Assembly: GCF_003293595.1 (NCBI RefSeq)
Contig: NZ_CP022162.1
Location: 2,587,799-2,651,798 of the forward strand
Direction: 5' to 3'
Source: Microbacterium sp. PM5
Lineage (GTDB): Bacteria > Actinomycetota > Actinomycetes > Actinomycetales > Microbacteriaceae
DNA: 64,000 nt
The translations under genes and the position numbers were made by a program. Shown one piece after another: positions 19,907 to 27,943 of the stretch; the stretch's first letter is position 1; each line of letters opens with the position of its first letter. The notes beneath the pieces are model-generated. The model saw only the letters and a program-made list of their open reading frames with translations. It was not told the origin of the DNA and did no database searches.

Positions 19907-21214
19907 ATGGAAGAGACCACGCCGATGAGCGAAGACAGCGACCAGCTGTCCGTGCTCGCGACTCTGGTCGCCGAGACCGAGACGGTGCTGGCAGAGGTCT
20001 CGGCGGCCCAGGTGGCTGAGGTGCGGCTGCTCGCGCGGGCCGGCCAACTCGCCGAGCGTCAGGCCGCCACCCAGCGGGGCTCGGTGCGCGTGCACGACAT
20101 GGCCCTGCGTTCGATCGCCGCCGAGCTCGGCGGTGTCATGCGGGTGACCGACCGCACGGTGCAGCAGCGCATCGGAGAGGCGCGCGAACTCGTCGAGAGC
20201 TACCCTGCCACCCTTGAGGCGTGGGAGGCCGGGCGCCTCACCCGCGCCCACGTGCGCGTGATCCTGGATGCCGGGGCGTGCGTGCCTGCCGATCGCAAGG
20301 CCCCGTTCGAGGCGGAGGCGATTCGGCTGTGCGCCGCCGACACCCCCAACCGGGTGCGTTCCGCGGTCGAGATCCTCGCCGAACGCTGCGCCGAGCGCTC
20401 GTTCACCGAACGGCACGCGGAGGCGAGCCGCGGCCGACGGGTGCGTGTGGTGCCGGGCGCCCAGGGCATGTCCGACCTCATCGCGACGGTTCCGACCGTC
20501 ATCGCGGAAGGGGTCATGGACCGCCTCACGCAGCAGGCGACGGTCATCATCGATGCGCGCACTCCCGACGACGACCCGCGCACCACCGATCAGGTGCGTG
20601 CCGACGTGCTCAGCGACCTGCTGCTGACGGGCGCGCCGGCGCTCGATCCGACCGCGTACGGCGACGGGCCGGGAACGCTCGGTGCGATCCGCGCCCAGGT
20701 GCAGGTCATCGTGCCCGCCCTCACCCTCCTCGGCGCCGACGAGGGACCCGTCGACCTGGTCGGGCGCGCACCCATCGACGCCGCCACCGCGCGGTGCCTC
20801 GCTGCCGAGACCCACTCGCTCGCGCGCGTGCTCACGGATCCCGTCGACGGCACCGTCATCGCGGTCGACCGGTACCGCACCGCCGTACCGCAGCGGCGAT
20901 TCCTGCGCGCCCGCGACCAGCACTGCCGTTTTCCCGGATGCCGCCGCGCGGCCATCCGCTGCGAGATCGACCACACCATCGACCATGCCCGGGGTGGACC
21001 CACCGCGCTGTGGAACCTGGCCCACCTGTGCCAGCGGCACCATTCGATGAAGCAGTTCACCGCGTGGAGGGTGCGACAACATCCCGGCGGCGTTCTGGAA
21101 TGGACATCTCCGACCGGCCGCCTCTACCGCGAAGACGCACCCGTGCCGCCGGTCGCGTTCGTCATGAGTCCTGCGCCACCGCCGGTACCCACCGACACCG
21201 CACCGCCGTTCTGA
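19907..21214 (+). CDS. DUF222 / HNH endonuclease domain protein (13E12-like)
   Basis: This 435-aa protein has an N-terminal DUF222 region (about 15-320, with RVTDRTVQQRIGEARELVESYP) and a C-terminal HNH domain. The HNH domain shows CRFPGCRRAAIRCEIDH, HARGGPTALWNLAHLCQRHH: two Cys for structural zinc and the His-Asn-His residues. Such proteins are multicopy in Microbacteriaceae and mycobacteria, and their biological role is uncertain. The start could be ATG 19907 or ATG 19925, six codons on. A candidate SOS box lies directly upstream, suggesting DNA-damage control. Confidence 0.88.
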   Translation: MEETTPMSEDSDQLSVLATLVAETETVLAEVSAAQVAEVRLLARAGQLAERQAATQRGSVRVHDMALRSIAAELGGVMRVTDRTVQQRIGEARELVESYPATLEAWEAGRLTRAHVRVILDAGACVPADRKAPFEAEAIRLCAADTPNRVRSAVEILAERCAERSFTERHAEASRGRRVRVVPGAQGMSDLIATVPTVIAEGVMDRLTQQATVIIDARTPDDDPRTTDQVRADVLSDLLLTGAPALDPTAYGDGPGTLGAIRAQVQVIVPALTLLGADEGPVDLVGRAPIDAATARCLAAETHSLARVLTDPVDGTVIAVDRYRTAVPQRRFLRARDQHCRFPGCRRAAIRCEIDHTIDHARGGPTALWNLAHLCQRHHSMKQFTAWRVRQHPGGVLEWTSPTGRLYREDAPVPPVAFVMSPAPPPVPTDTAPPF

Positions 21215-21281
21215 TCCGCACGCTGGCCGTCCGGCATGCCGTGCACCGGCGCGCGGTCGTTAGAACCGCGGCGCGGCGGCG

Positions 21282-21686
21282 TCACGACAGCGGTGCGGCG
21301 CCCTCCGACAGGGTCGACGCCGTCACGCCCGGAACGTCCTCGAGTGCGTAGTACACCGGCAGGCCGCGCGCCTCGGCGATCGCGACGTCCTGATCCGCAC
21401 CGCGCGACGCTCCCGGCAGGCGCAGCACCGCATCGCAGCGCTGGAGCAGGCGCTCCGCCGTCGGGTACATCACCTCCGCGGCCAGCGGGTCGGTCGGGCC
21501 CGTCGCCCCCGCGCTGTCGAGCACCGGCAGCGCCACCCATTCGCCGATCATCGGCAGATGACCGGCTCGAAACAGCGGCCACGCCGCCGTCTCGAGCCGT
21601 TTCAGGTTCTTCGCCATCAGCGCGGGGTCACCATCGGTGCCGGACGCGTAGGGGCCGGCGATCAAGATCATCAACGACGTACTCAT
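21282..21686 (-). CDS. DUF4406-like / nucleoside 2-deoxyribosyltransferase-fold protein
   Basis: This 134-aa protein begins MSTSLMILIAGPYASGTDGDPALMAKNLKRLETAAWPLFRAGH, followed by a run with PIIGEW-like PMIGEWVALPVL and a CDAVLRLPGASRGADQDVAIAEARGLPVYY end. This matches the Rossmann-like DUF4406/nucleoside deoxyribosyltransferase group: a GPY motif, an Asn-containing helix and a C-terminal GAD-D-A motif. Substrate unknown. The ATG at 21686 is used because the conserved GPY strand follows it. It is divergent from the DeoR regulator with only 46 bp between, so it may be its target. Confidence 0.65.
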   Translation of the reverse strand: MSTSLMILIAGPYASGTDGDPALMAKNLKRLETAAWPLFRAGHLPMIGEWVALPVLDSAGATGPTDPLAAEVMYPTAERLLQRCDAVLRLPGASRGADQDVAIAEARGLPVYYALEDVPGVTASTLSEGAAPLS

Positions 21687-21732
21687 GTCGGCTACACTAA
21701 GACACAACGTGCAAAAACAAGAAAGAACGTGA
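21687..21732. promoter_or_regulatory. Short divergent regulatory region between DUF4406 and DeoR genes
   Basis: This 46-bp A-rich gap must hold the signals of both divergent genes. AACGTG occurs twice, 23 bp apart, flanking an A-rich core, which could be an operator for the adjacent DeoR protein. No clear -35/-10 pair is visible. Confidence 0.35.
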
Positions 21733-22488
21733 ATGCTCGCCGCTGCCCGCAAAGACCTCCTGCTCGACCGCCTCCGCCGCGATGGGCGCATCGTCGCGAA
21801 AGAGATCGCCGCCGAACTCGGCCTCTCCGAAGACAGCATTCGTCGCGATCTGCGCGACCTCGATGCCGCCGGCCTCGCCGTGCGCGTCTACGGCGGCGCC
21901 CTGCCCGCCTCGCCCGCCGTCGTCGACTACGCCTCCCGCACCGCCGTCGCCCCCGACAGCAAGCGCCGCGTCGCCGCCGTCGCGGCATCCCTCATCGAAC
22001 CCGGCGCCACCGTCATCCTCGACGGCGGCACGACCAGCCTCGCCCTCGTCGACGCGCTCCCGCGCACCCAGCCCGGCACGGTCATCACCCACAGCCCCAC
22101 CATCGCCGCCGCCCTCCTCGACCACGTCGTCGACGTCTTCCTCATCGGCGGCCAGCTGTTCAAGCACTCCGCCGTGGCCTGCGGAGCCGCCGCCGTCGAA
22201 GCGGCCAGCCGCATCAGCGCCGACCTCTTCTTCGTGGGCGTCACCGGCATCCATCCCACCGCCGGACTCACCACCGGCGATGCCGACGAAGCTGCCATGA
22301 AACGCGCGCTCGCCGCCCGCGCCGCCGACACCTATGTGCTCGGCAGCGACGAGAAGATCGGCACCGCCTCTCGGTACGAGGTGCTCGCTCTCGACGCCGT
22401 CACCGCGATCATCGCCGACGTCGCCGAAGCCGACCCGACCGCACGCGCACTCGCCGCGCGCGGCGTGACCCTGCTGCACGCACGCTGA
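21733..22488 (+). CDS. DeoR/GlpR-family transcriptional regulator
   Basis: This 251-aa repressor has an N-terminal DeoR winged helix (residues 1-56: RKDLLLDRLRRDGRIVAKEIAAELGLSEDSIRRDLRDL) and a C-terminal sugar-phosphate-sensing DeoRC domain, with ILDGGTTSLALVDAL, VFLIGGQLF and TGIHPTAGLTTGD. It probably senses a phosphorylated sugar and may control the divergent DUF4406 gene; no sugar-utilisation gene lies beside it. It ends 1 bp before the stop of the convergent kinase-like gene. Confidence 0.9.
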   Translation: MLAAARKDLLLDRLRRDGRIVAKEIAAELGLSEDSIRRDLRDLDAAGLAVRVYGGALPASPAVVDYASRTAVAPDSKRRVAAVAASLIEPGATVILDGGTTSLALVDALPRTQPGTVITHSPTIAAALLDHVVDVFLIGGQLFKHSAVACGAAAVEAASRISADLFFVGVTGIHPTAGLTTGDADEAAMKRALAARAADTYVLGSDEKIGTASRYEVLALDAVTAIIADVAEADPTARALAARGVTLLHAR

Positions 22489-22489
22489 C

Positions 22490-23590
22490 TCAGACGGCGA
22501 TCATCACCAGACTCGCGATCGTGCCGACCGGGTGGTCGGGCCGCACCGACAGCGTTGCCTGATTCGCCCGCACGGCATGGCGCGGCGCGAACGCCGGATC
22601 TCGCGTCGCCGTGCGGTGACCGGCAGCGCCCATGAGGTGCGCCAGCTGTCGCCGTCGCTCCTCGTCCGTCGTGTGCCGCCCGTCGTCGGCCACCGACACC
22701 GTCGTGCGGTGATGATCGCGATGTGCTCGCACCACGATCCGGCCCGCCGTACGGCAATGGCCGATCGCATACGACAACAGGTCGGCGAGCACCTGACGCA
22801 GCTGCGTCTGCTCGAACCGCACGCTGCCGCAGCCCTCATCGATCACCTGCAGCGTCACCCCTCGGGCCCCTGCAACGCCCAGGAACACGGCGCATACGTC
22901 CGAGAGGGCCGCCGACACCTCGGTGGCGGGTATCGACCGCGCGACGTCCTCACGAGCCGTGCGGAACAGATCGTCCACCACGTCGACCAGCTGTTCCGTC
23001 GCCCGACTCAGCCGCCCGCCGATCTCACCAGCCGGGGAGTGCGATTCGAGCAGCTCGGCATAGCCGGCCACCGTCGTCAGGTGACCGCGCAGGCGGTGCG
23101 CCGCATCGCGCAGGAAGTCGTCACGGATCCGCGACGCCTCGAACACCGTCGTCATATCGCGCGCCACGATCACCGCGCCCCGCCGGGCGCCGCGCTGATC
23201 TCGGAACGGGCGGGCGGTGATCGACATCGCGCGCTGCTCGGCCCCTTCGCCCACCCACGTCGTATACGGAATCGCGTTGCCCGTCGACGCCACGTGGTGC
23301 AGGAGCTGCGGCCCCACCGCGATCGGCGTGGTCCGGTCGGCGTGGAAGAGGCGCAGGTCGCGGTACTCCGCGCCGGCGCTCAGGGTCTCGGGCAGCCCGG
23401 CCCGTGCGAACGCGTCGCGTGCCGGGCCGTTCAGGCGTAGGGGGATGCCGCGCTCATCGGTCACGATCACCGCTTCGCCGACGATCTCGTTCAGGGCCGA
23501 CAGCACGAGCGGCCCGTCATCGCAGGCGCGGCGCGAGAGGCGGCCGCGTCCGCGCGCCGTCGATCCCGTTCTCCTCCTCGCCATACTCAT
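22490..23590 (-). CDS. PAS-containing histidine-kinase-like protein with a degenerate ATPase domain
   Basis: This 366-aa soluble protein has a PAS-like domain (about 28-150), a DHp-like helix (about 155-210) with His165 in AAHRLRGHL, and a C-terminal HATPase_c-like region (about 225-366). In the N box the two conserved asparagines are replaced: LADLLSYAIGH has Asp270 and Tyr274 where N-LL-N-A is expected. The G1 motif keeps VADDG, but the later glycine-rich lid is not evident. Kinase activity is therefore doubtful; it may sense and bind a partner instead. ATG 23590 follows AGAGGA. It is divergent from the response regulator gene and so probably linked to it. Confidence 0.75.
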   Translation of the reverse strand: MSMARRRTGSTARGRGRLSRRACDDGPLVLSALNEIVGEAVIVTDERGIPLRLNGPARDAFARAGLPETLSAGAEYRDLRLFHADRTTPIAVGPQLLHHVASTGNAIPYTTWVGEGAEQRAMSITARPFRDQRGARRGAVIVARDMTTVFEASRIRDDFLRDAAHRLRGHLTTVAGYAELLESHSPAGEIGGRLSRATEQLVDVVDDLFRTAREDVARSIPATEVSAALSDVCAVFLGVAGARGVTLQVIDEGCGSVRFEQTQLRQVLADLLSYAIGHCRTAGRIVVRAHRDHHRTTVSVADDGRHTTDEERRRQLAHLMGAAGHRTATRDPAFAPRHAVRANQATLSVRPDHPVGTIASLVMIAV

Positions 23591-23811
23591 GGGTCCTCTT
23601 CCGTGCTCGCCACGGTGTGCATCCCCCTCGACGGTTCTAGCAGAGGGCTTCGCTCGGCTCCGAGCGCAGCGGCGGCAGTTGTAGGTGGAATCACCGACGC
23701 GTTCTGCGCTGCCGTGCGCGAACTCGCCGTCTTCTTCGTCATTTTCGACGGCGAGCCGCACGAGTGCGTGAAAATGGTCGTCGGCGGGGGCCACTCGACA
23801 GGAGAATGCAC

Positions 23812-23865
23812 ATGTCACGCCCGTGCCCCCGATCGCTCCGCCTCCACGTGATCCCGCGATCGTGA
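23812..23865 (+). CDS. 17-codon leader ORF overlapping a response regulator start
   Basis: An ATG at 23812 lies 7 bp after AGGAG and opens a 17-residue frame ending in TGA at 23863-23865. The regulator gene's GTG at 23862 overlaps that stop (GTGA). The regulator itself has no good ribosome site. The arrangement suggests translational coupling, as a leader peptide or a small protein (one Cys, six Arg). It could also be chance. Expression is not shown. Confidence 0.4.
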   Translation: MSRPCPRSLRLHVIPRS

Positions 23866-24539
23866 CGGGGCAGCTCCGCATCCTCGACGTCATGGTCGTC
23901 GAGGATCAACCGCTCTTCCGCGAGATGCTCGCCGTGCTGTTGGCCGATCAGAACGGCCTGCGCGTCTCCGCCGTCGCCTCCTCGGCGCAGAGCGCCCGCA
24001 ACACCGACGTCCGCACTCTCGATGTCGCCCTCATCGACCTGCGCCTGCCCGATGGCGACGGCATCCGGCTGGGCCGCGAGCTGCGGCTTCGCCGCCCCGG
24101 TCTCGGCATCCTCGTGCTCTCCGCGTCCGACTCGATCAGCACCCTCCTGGAGGTTCCGGGCAGCGAGGCCGCCGGGTGGGGCTTTCTCTCCAAGAACTCC
24201 TCGCTGTCGGCATCCGCGCTCGTCTACGCCATCCGCGCCGTCGCCGCCGGGCGCACCGTGCTCGATCCCGCGATCCGCGCTCAACGCGAGATCCGCCGCA
24301 ACAGCCCGCTCACCCGGCTCAGCCGACGCCAGCGCGAAGTGGTCGCCCTCGTCGCCGAGGGCTTGACCAACGCGGCGATCGCCGACCGGTTGGGCATCTC
24401 GCCCCGCTCCGTCGACGCGCACCTCAACGCGGCCTACGGCCTGCTCGGCATTCCGGCCAGTCGTGAGCGCAACCCGCGTGTCGAGGCGGTGCGCAGCTAC
24501 CTGCAGCACACGACGTCGCCCTGGACCTCGGCGGGATGA
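23862..24539 (+). CDS. NarL/FixJ-type response regulator (intact receiver)
   Basis: This 225-aa regulator has a receiver domain (1-125) with acidic residues Glu14/Asp15 (VVEDQPL), phospho-acceptor Asp59 (VALIDLRLPDGDG) and Lys111 (FLSKNSS). A LuxR-type HTH follows (about 155-215, LSRRQREVVALVAEGLTNAAIADRL). The start is set at GTG 23862 from overlap with the leader ORF and from alignment with its partner at 27.1 kb; GTG 23823 is possible. Its stop overlaps the membrane kinase gene by 4 bp (ATGA), so the two form a two-component pair. Confidence 0.88.
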   Translation: MTGQLRILDVMVVEDQPLFREMLAVLLADQNGLRVSAVASSAQSARNTDVRTLDVALIDLRLPDGDGIRLGRELRLRRPGLGILVLSASDSISTLLEVPGSEAAGWGFLSKNSSLSASALVYAIRAVAAGRTVLDPAIRAQREIRRNSPLTRLSRRQREVVALVAEGLTNAAIADRLGISPRSVDAHLNAAYGLLGIPASRERNPRVEAVRSYLQHTTSPWTSAG

Positions 24540-25744
24540 CCCGGTCGGGCCCCTCGCGCGACGTGCGTGCAGATGCCGTGACCGACCATCGGATCGTCCT
24601 GGTCGCGACGGCGGCGGCCACCCTCGCTGTCACGATCTACACCAGCCTGCAGGGCTGCCTGCTCAGCGGATGCCCCGCCGTCCACGGCGGCGGTGTCGGG
24701 GTGTGGGCCACGGTGGGCGCGGCCGTGGTCGCACCGGTCGTCATGCTGTCGGCCGTGCACCTGCTCAGGCCCGAGCGCTACGGCTACCTCGCCCGGTGCC
24801 TGTCGGTCGTCGCGATCGCGGTCGGAGCGGCCCTCACGCTCGCAGCCGCTCGAGCGGTTCTCGCGGCGATTCTCGCGCCGGATGCCGTCGCGCCGACCAG
24901 CATCGGCGAGTACGTCAGCGCCGCGGTGGCGGCGGCATGCGCGGTCGGTCTCGGACTCGTGCAGGTGGACGTCGCCCGCCGCATCCGCCACGCCGAGCGG
25001 GAGCAGTCGATCGCGCAGGCACGCGCCGCAGGCCTGGTCGCCGAACTGCAGGAGGAGGAACTGCGCCTGCGCTACGAGCTCGCCGAGACGATCCACGGCA
25101 GCGTGCAGGGCACCTTCGTCGTCATGGAGGCGCGGCTGCGGCATCTGGCGCTGTCGACCGCGCACGCCGATGCCGGAGTGGCCGGCGAGCTGCACGCGGT
25201 CGCCGACCAACTCCAACGGCTGCGCGAGAAAGAACTGCGCGCGCTCAGCGGACGGCTCTACCCCGTCGACCTCGAGCGCGGGCTCGCACCGGCCGTGCGC
25301 GCGCTCGTCGTGCGCCTGCCGCCGTCGGTGGCCGTCACGGCGCCCGACGACGCCGTCTTCTCGGCTTTCGAGAGCCGCCTCTCGCACGAAGCACGCGTTC
25401 TGGTGGTGCGGGTCATCGAGGACGCCCTCTCCAACGCGCTACGCCACGGCTCGGCCGACCACGTCGTCATCTCGGCGCGCGAGAGCGGCGGCATCCTGCT
25501 CATCGTGGTCGGCAACAACGGCTCCGCGCCGCCGGCGACACCGGCGCTGTCGGGGCTGGCGCGCCTTCGGCGACGAGCGCAGGTGCTCGGCGGAGAGCTC
25601 GTGCTCGAAACGCTCCACGGCGGGCGCTCGCGCACCGGCGCCCGACTGAAGCTCACTCTGCCGCTGAGTGCGGAAAGTGCCGGGGATGCCGCGGCATCCG
25701 CCTCCGCCACAGCAGCACCGCACACACCGCCCCCTGCACCATGA
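24536..25744 (+). CDS. Membrane sensor histidine kinase, HisKA_3-like (HGSVQG type)
   Basis: This 402-aa protein has four predicted membrane helices (about 18-145), a coiled coil (about 150-180), and a phospho-accepting helix with His187 in ETIHGSVQG. A HATPase domain follows with Asn300 in the N box (VIEDALSNALRHG) and VVGNNG in the G1 position, where Asn replaces the usual Asp, then GLARLRRRAQVLGGEL. It probably phosphorylates the regulator encoded just upstream, with which it overlaps by 4 bp. An Ala/Pro-rich tail ends inside the convergent protease gene (92-bp overlap). The signal is unknown. Confidence 0.85.
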   Translation: MTRSGPSRDVRADAVTDHRIVLVATAAATLAVTIYTSLQGCLLSGCPAVHGGGVGVWATVGAAVVAPVVMLSAVHLLRPERYGYLARCLSVVAIAVGAALTLAAARAVLAAILAPDAVAPTSIGEYVSAAVAAACAVGLGLVQVDVARRIRHAEREQSIAQARAAGLVAELQEEELRLRYELAETIHGSVQGTFVVMEARLRHLALSTAHADAGVAGELHAVADQLQRLREKELRALSGRLYPVDLERGLAPAVRALVVRLPPSVAVTAPDDAVFSAFESRLSHEARVLVVRVIEDALSNALRHGSADHVVISARESGGILLIVVGNNGSAPPATPALSGLARLRRRAQVLGGELVLETLHGGRSRTGARLKLTLPLSAESAGDAAASASATAAPHTPPPAP

Positions 25745-26519
25745 CGACCGCGCTGATCGTCGACGCGATCACCCCCGCAGACTGATCCGCCGCGGTCAGC
25801 AGATCGAAGCCGGCGTGCCACAGCACCACGGGAACGATGCTCCACCGTGCGCCGGCCGTCATCCACGACAGGACGAACGATCCGAGCACCAGAGCCAGCA
25901 TCCAGCCGACGATGCCGGCGCCCATCGCCTGATACGTCGGGTTGAAGAAGAACGCCGGAGCGTGCCAGACGATCCAGACCACGGCGACCAGCACCGATGC
26001 CCAGAACACCGTGACGCGCTCCGCGAGCGCGGGAAGCAGCCATCCGCGCCACCCGGCCTCCTCGCCCAGGCCGAACGTCGCCGCCCACACCAGTGCGACC
26101 AGAGGCCAGGGCAGGCCCGGCAGCTTTGCCGTGGTGCCGAAGGCGGCCGGGTCGGGCCAGCCGCCCGCGGCGAACGCAGCGGTGAAGAAGCCGATCAGGT
26201 AGTACAGCGCCGGCATCCCCAGCGCGGCGAACCACCAGAACCCGCCGAACCGCAGGCGCAGGATGCGTCGCGCCCACCGCGCCACGGCCGCCGGCCCCGC
26301 CGCGAACCAGGTCGCCGCCACCGCTCCGACCGCCGGTCCCACCGACGCGATGAAGAACGTGGCCGGTACGGCGTCGAGCGTGCCCGACGGCGCGGTGCGC
26401 GCGTCGACGAGAAGCGGCAGCCACAGTCCCCAGGTGACGGCGAAGGTGACGCCCAGGAACACCGCCACGGTGCCGCGCCGCGCGGGCGCCGCGATCCCCG
26501 CCGCTGGGTACGCGCTCAT
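25653..26519 (-). CDS. CPBP-family intramembrane metalloprotease
   Basis: This 288-aa membrane protein (about eight helices) belongs to the CAAX/CPBP (Abi) protease family. Its diagnostic motifs are EEAGWRG (Glu153, Glu154, Arg158), WIVWHAPAF (His186) and VLWHAGFD (His235), the residues proposed to coordinate the metal. Possible roles are processing of a membrane protein or self-protection against a bacteriocin. The ATG at 26519 is 13 bp after GGCGGAG; the longer frame to 26870 covers a regulatory region. Its last 92 bp overlap the kinase gene on the other strand. Confidence 0.85.
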   Translation of the reverse strand: MSAYPAAGIAAPARRGTVAVFLGVTFAVTWGLWLPLLVDARTAPSGTLDAVPATFFIASVGPAVGAVAATWFAAGPAAVARWARRILRLRFGGFWWFAALGMPALYYLIGFFTAAFAAGGWPDPAAFGTTAKLPGLPWPLVALVWAATFGLGEEAGWRGWLLPALAERVTVFWASVLVAVVWIVWHAPAFFFNPTYQAMGAGIVGWMLALVLGSFVLSWMTAGARWSIVPVVLWHAGFDLLTAADQSAGVIASTISAVVMVQGAVCAVLLWRRRMPRHPRHFPHSAAE

Positions 26520-26844
26520 GCGTCGAGTCAACTCCGCCCCTCGCGGCACAGCCAGCGGTCGCGGCCGTGTCAAAGCGTCGTCGCGGGAACGCTCCCAGTC
26601 CGACCGCGCGATCGCCGGCGTCTGCGCCCCTACGTGCTTCCACGTAAAACTCTCGTGAAATCGCGGATTTCCGTCGATGGGCTGTTTCGCGCTGAGACAC
26701 AATGATGCTGCGCCTGGTCTTGGGGCCCGGCGCGACCCTTCCGTTTCTGGGAACGGAGCACTTTCTGCAGCGCTGCGCCTCCCTCGCCGGATGCGCCGGG
26801 CCTGCGGTCGGCGGGTCGCATCGTGGGGAAAATGAGGAGTGACG
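26520..26844. promoter_or_regulatory. Divergent intergenic region between protease and regulator genes
   Basis: About 325 bp without a credible gene. Two small dyads are visible: TACGTG-N4-CACGTA near 26631-26646 and CCGTT-N6-AACGG at 26741-26756. Either could bind a dimeric regulator such as the NarL-type proteins on each side. I see no convincing -35/-10 pair. Confidence 0.35.
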
Positions 26845-27102
26845 ATGAGTCGAGCTGGCGACGCTCGCATTGTGGAGATCTACGTCAACGCACACTGGCA
26901 GCCCGCGCCCTCGCGCCGTTACCTCGATCCGCCCACGGCTCGCCAGCTGCGCGCCGAGGGCATCACGATGGTGCGGGTCGCCCCCAGCCTCTGGAGTCGC
27001 ATCACCGGCCGCGCCGCCGGTCTCGCCGGTCGCGACATCTCCGTCGCCCGCTACCTCGCGACCACCACGCACCGCGGCGGCGACGCCACCAGCCGGGCGT
27101 GA
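26845..27102 (+). CDS. Small hypothetical protein upstream of an atypical response regulator
   Basis: This 85-aa basic protein is not recognised. It contains IVEIYVNAHWQPAPSRRYLDPPTARQLRAEGITMVRVAPSLWSRITGRAAG and no Cys, signal peptide or membrane helix. ATG 26845 is well placed after GAGGAG. The stop overlaps the next gene's GTG (GTGA), so the two are probably made together, in the same layout as the short ORF before the paired regulator at 23.8 kb. It might be a partner or antagonist of the atypical regulator; this is speculation. Confidence 0.65.
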   Translation: MSRAGDARIVEIYVNAHWQPAPSRRYLDPPTARQLRAEGITMVRVAPSLWSRITGRAAGLAGRDISVARYLATTTHRGGDATSRA

Positions 27103-27794
27103 CCGACCGGCCGCGCTCGGTGCGCGTGCTCGTCGTGGAGGGGCAACCCCTCCTTCGTGATCTGCTCGCGCGTCTCATCGATCAGCAACCGGGCATGCGT
27201 GCCGTCGCGCTGTGCGACTCGGCCCGCGCGGCGATCGAGGCGACCGAACGCGCGATCGACGTGGCCCTCATCGGCCCGCACGTTCCCGACGGCGGCGGGG
27301 TTCCGCTCGGCGAAGCTCTGCGTGCCCGATCGAGCCGCCTCGGCATCGTCGTGCTGGCGGCGCCCGAGACGCGGGATCTTCTGCGCCGCGTGCCGGCGGA
27401 AGACGCGGCCGGCTGGGCCGTGCTCTCCAAGAACCTCTCGCTCACGTCCCCGGCTCTCGTGTATGCCCTCACGTCGGTCGCCGCCGGACGCCGCGTGCTC
27501 GATCCCGCCATCCGGGCGGAGAGCGTCGAATGGCGCGAGAGCCCGCTGTGCCGCCTCAGCGCCCGCCAGCGCGAGGTGCTCTCCCTCGTCGCCGAGGGTC
27601 TCAGCAACACGGCGATCGCCCGGCGACTCGCCCTTTCGCCCCGCTCGGTCGAAGCGCACCTGCGGGCGGCGTACGCCGTGCTCGGCGTGGGGTCCGACCC
27701 CGCACGCAATGCCAGAGTCGATGCCGTGCGCGCCTATCTCGCGCACGGGGGAGCCGAGCGCGAGACCGCGATGGGTGAGATTCCTCTCATCTAG
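27099..27794 (+). CDS. Atypical NarL-type response regulator lacking the phospho-acceptor Asp
   Basis: This 231-aa protein aligns without gaps to the regulator at 23.9-24.5 kb over its first 220 residues. Asp59 is replaced by Gly (VALIGPHVPDGGG) and Asp15 of the acidic pocket by Gly (VVEGQPL), while Lys111 and the LuxR HTH (LSARQREVLSLVAEGLSNTAIARRL) are intact. It should bind DNA or dimerise without normal Asp phosphorylation. GTG 27099 overlaps the upstream small gene by 4 bp. Local duplication followed by loss of the receiver site is the simplest history. Confidence 0.87.
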   Translation: MTDRPRSVRVLVVEGQPLLRDLLARLIDQQPGMRAVALCDSARAAIEATERAIDVALIGPHVPDGGGVPLGEALRARSSRLGIVVLAAPETRDLLRRVPAEDAAGWAVLSKNLSLTSPALVYALTSVAAGRRVLDPAIRAESVEWRESPLCRLSARQREVLSLVAEGLSNTAIARRLALSPRSVEAHLRAAYAVLGVGSDPARNARVDAVRAYLAHGGAERETAMGEIPLI

Positions 27795-27876
27795 CCCCAT
27801 GAGCCGCCTCGGGTGGTCGATGATGGGCGTGCCCCATCCCCATGCGGTGACGAACCCCAGATGTCACCAATGGAAG

Positions 27877-27920
27877 GCGGTCGCCCTGCCCCTGCCGGGG
27901 GGCTGGCGCAGGGCGACCGC
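27877..27920. terminator. Bidirectional hairpin between convergent regulator and VanZ genes
   Basis: A perfect 12-bp stem (27877-27888 with 27909-27920) encloses a 20-base loop that can itself pair CCCC with GGGG. It lies between the ends of two convergent genes, the expected place for a shared terminator, but has no T-tract. Confidence 0.55.
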
Positions 27921-27943
27921 ATCCCTCCGCGCTGGGCCGGTGC

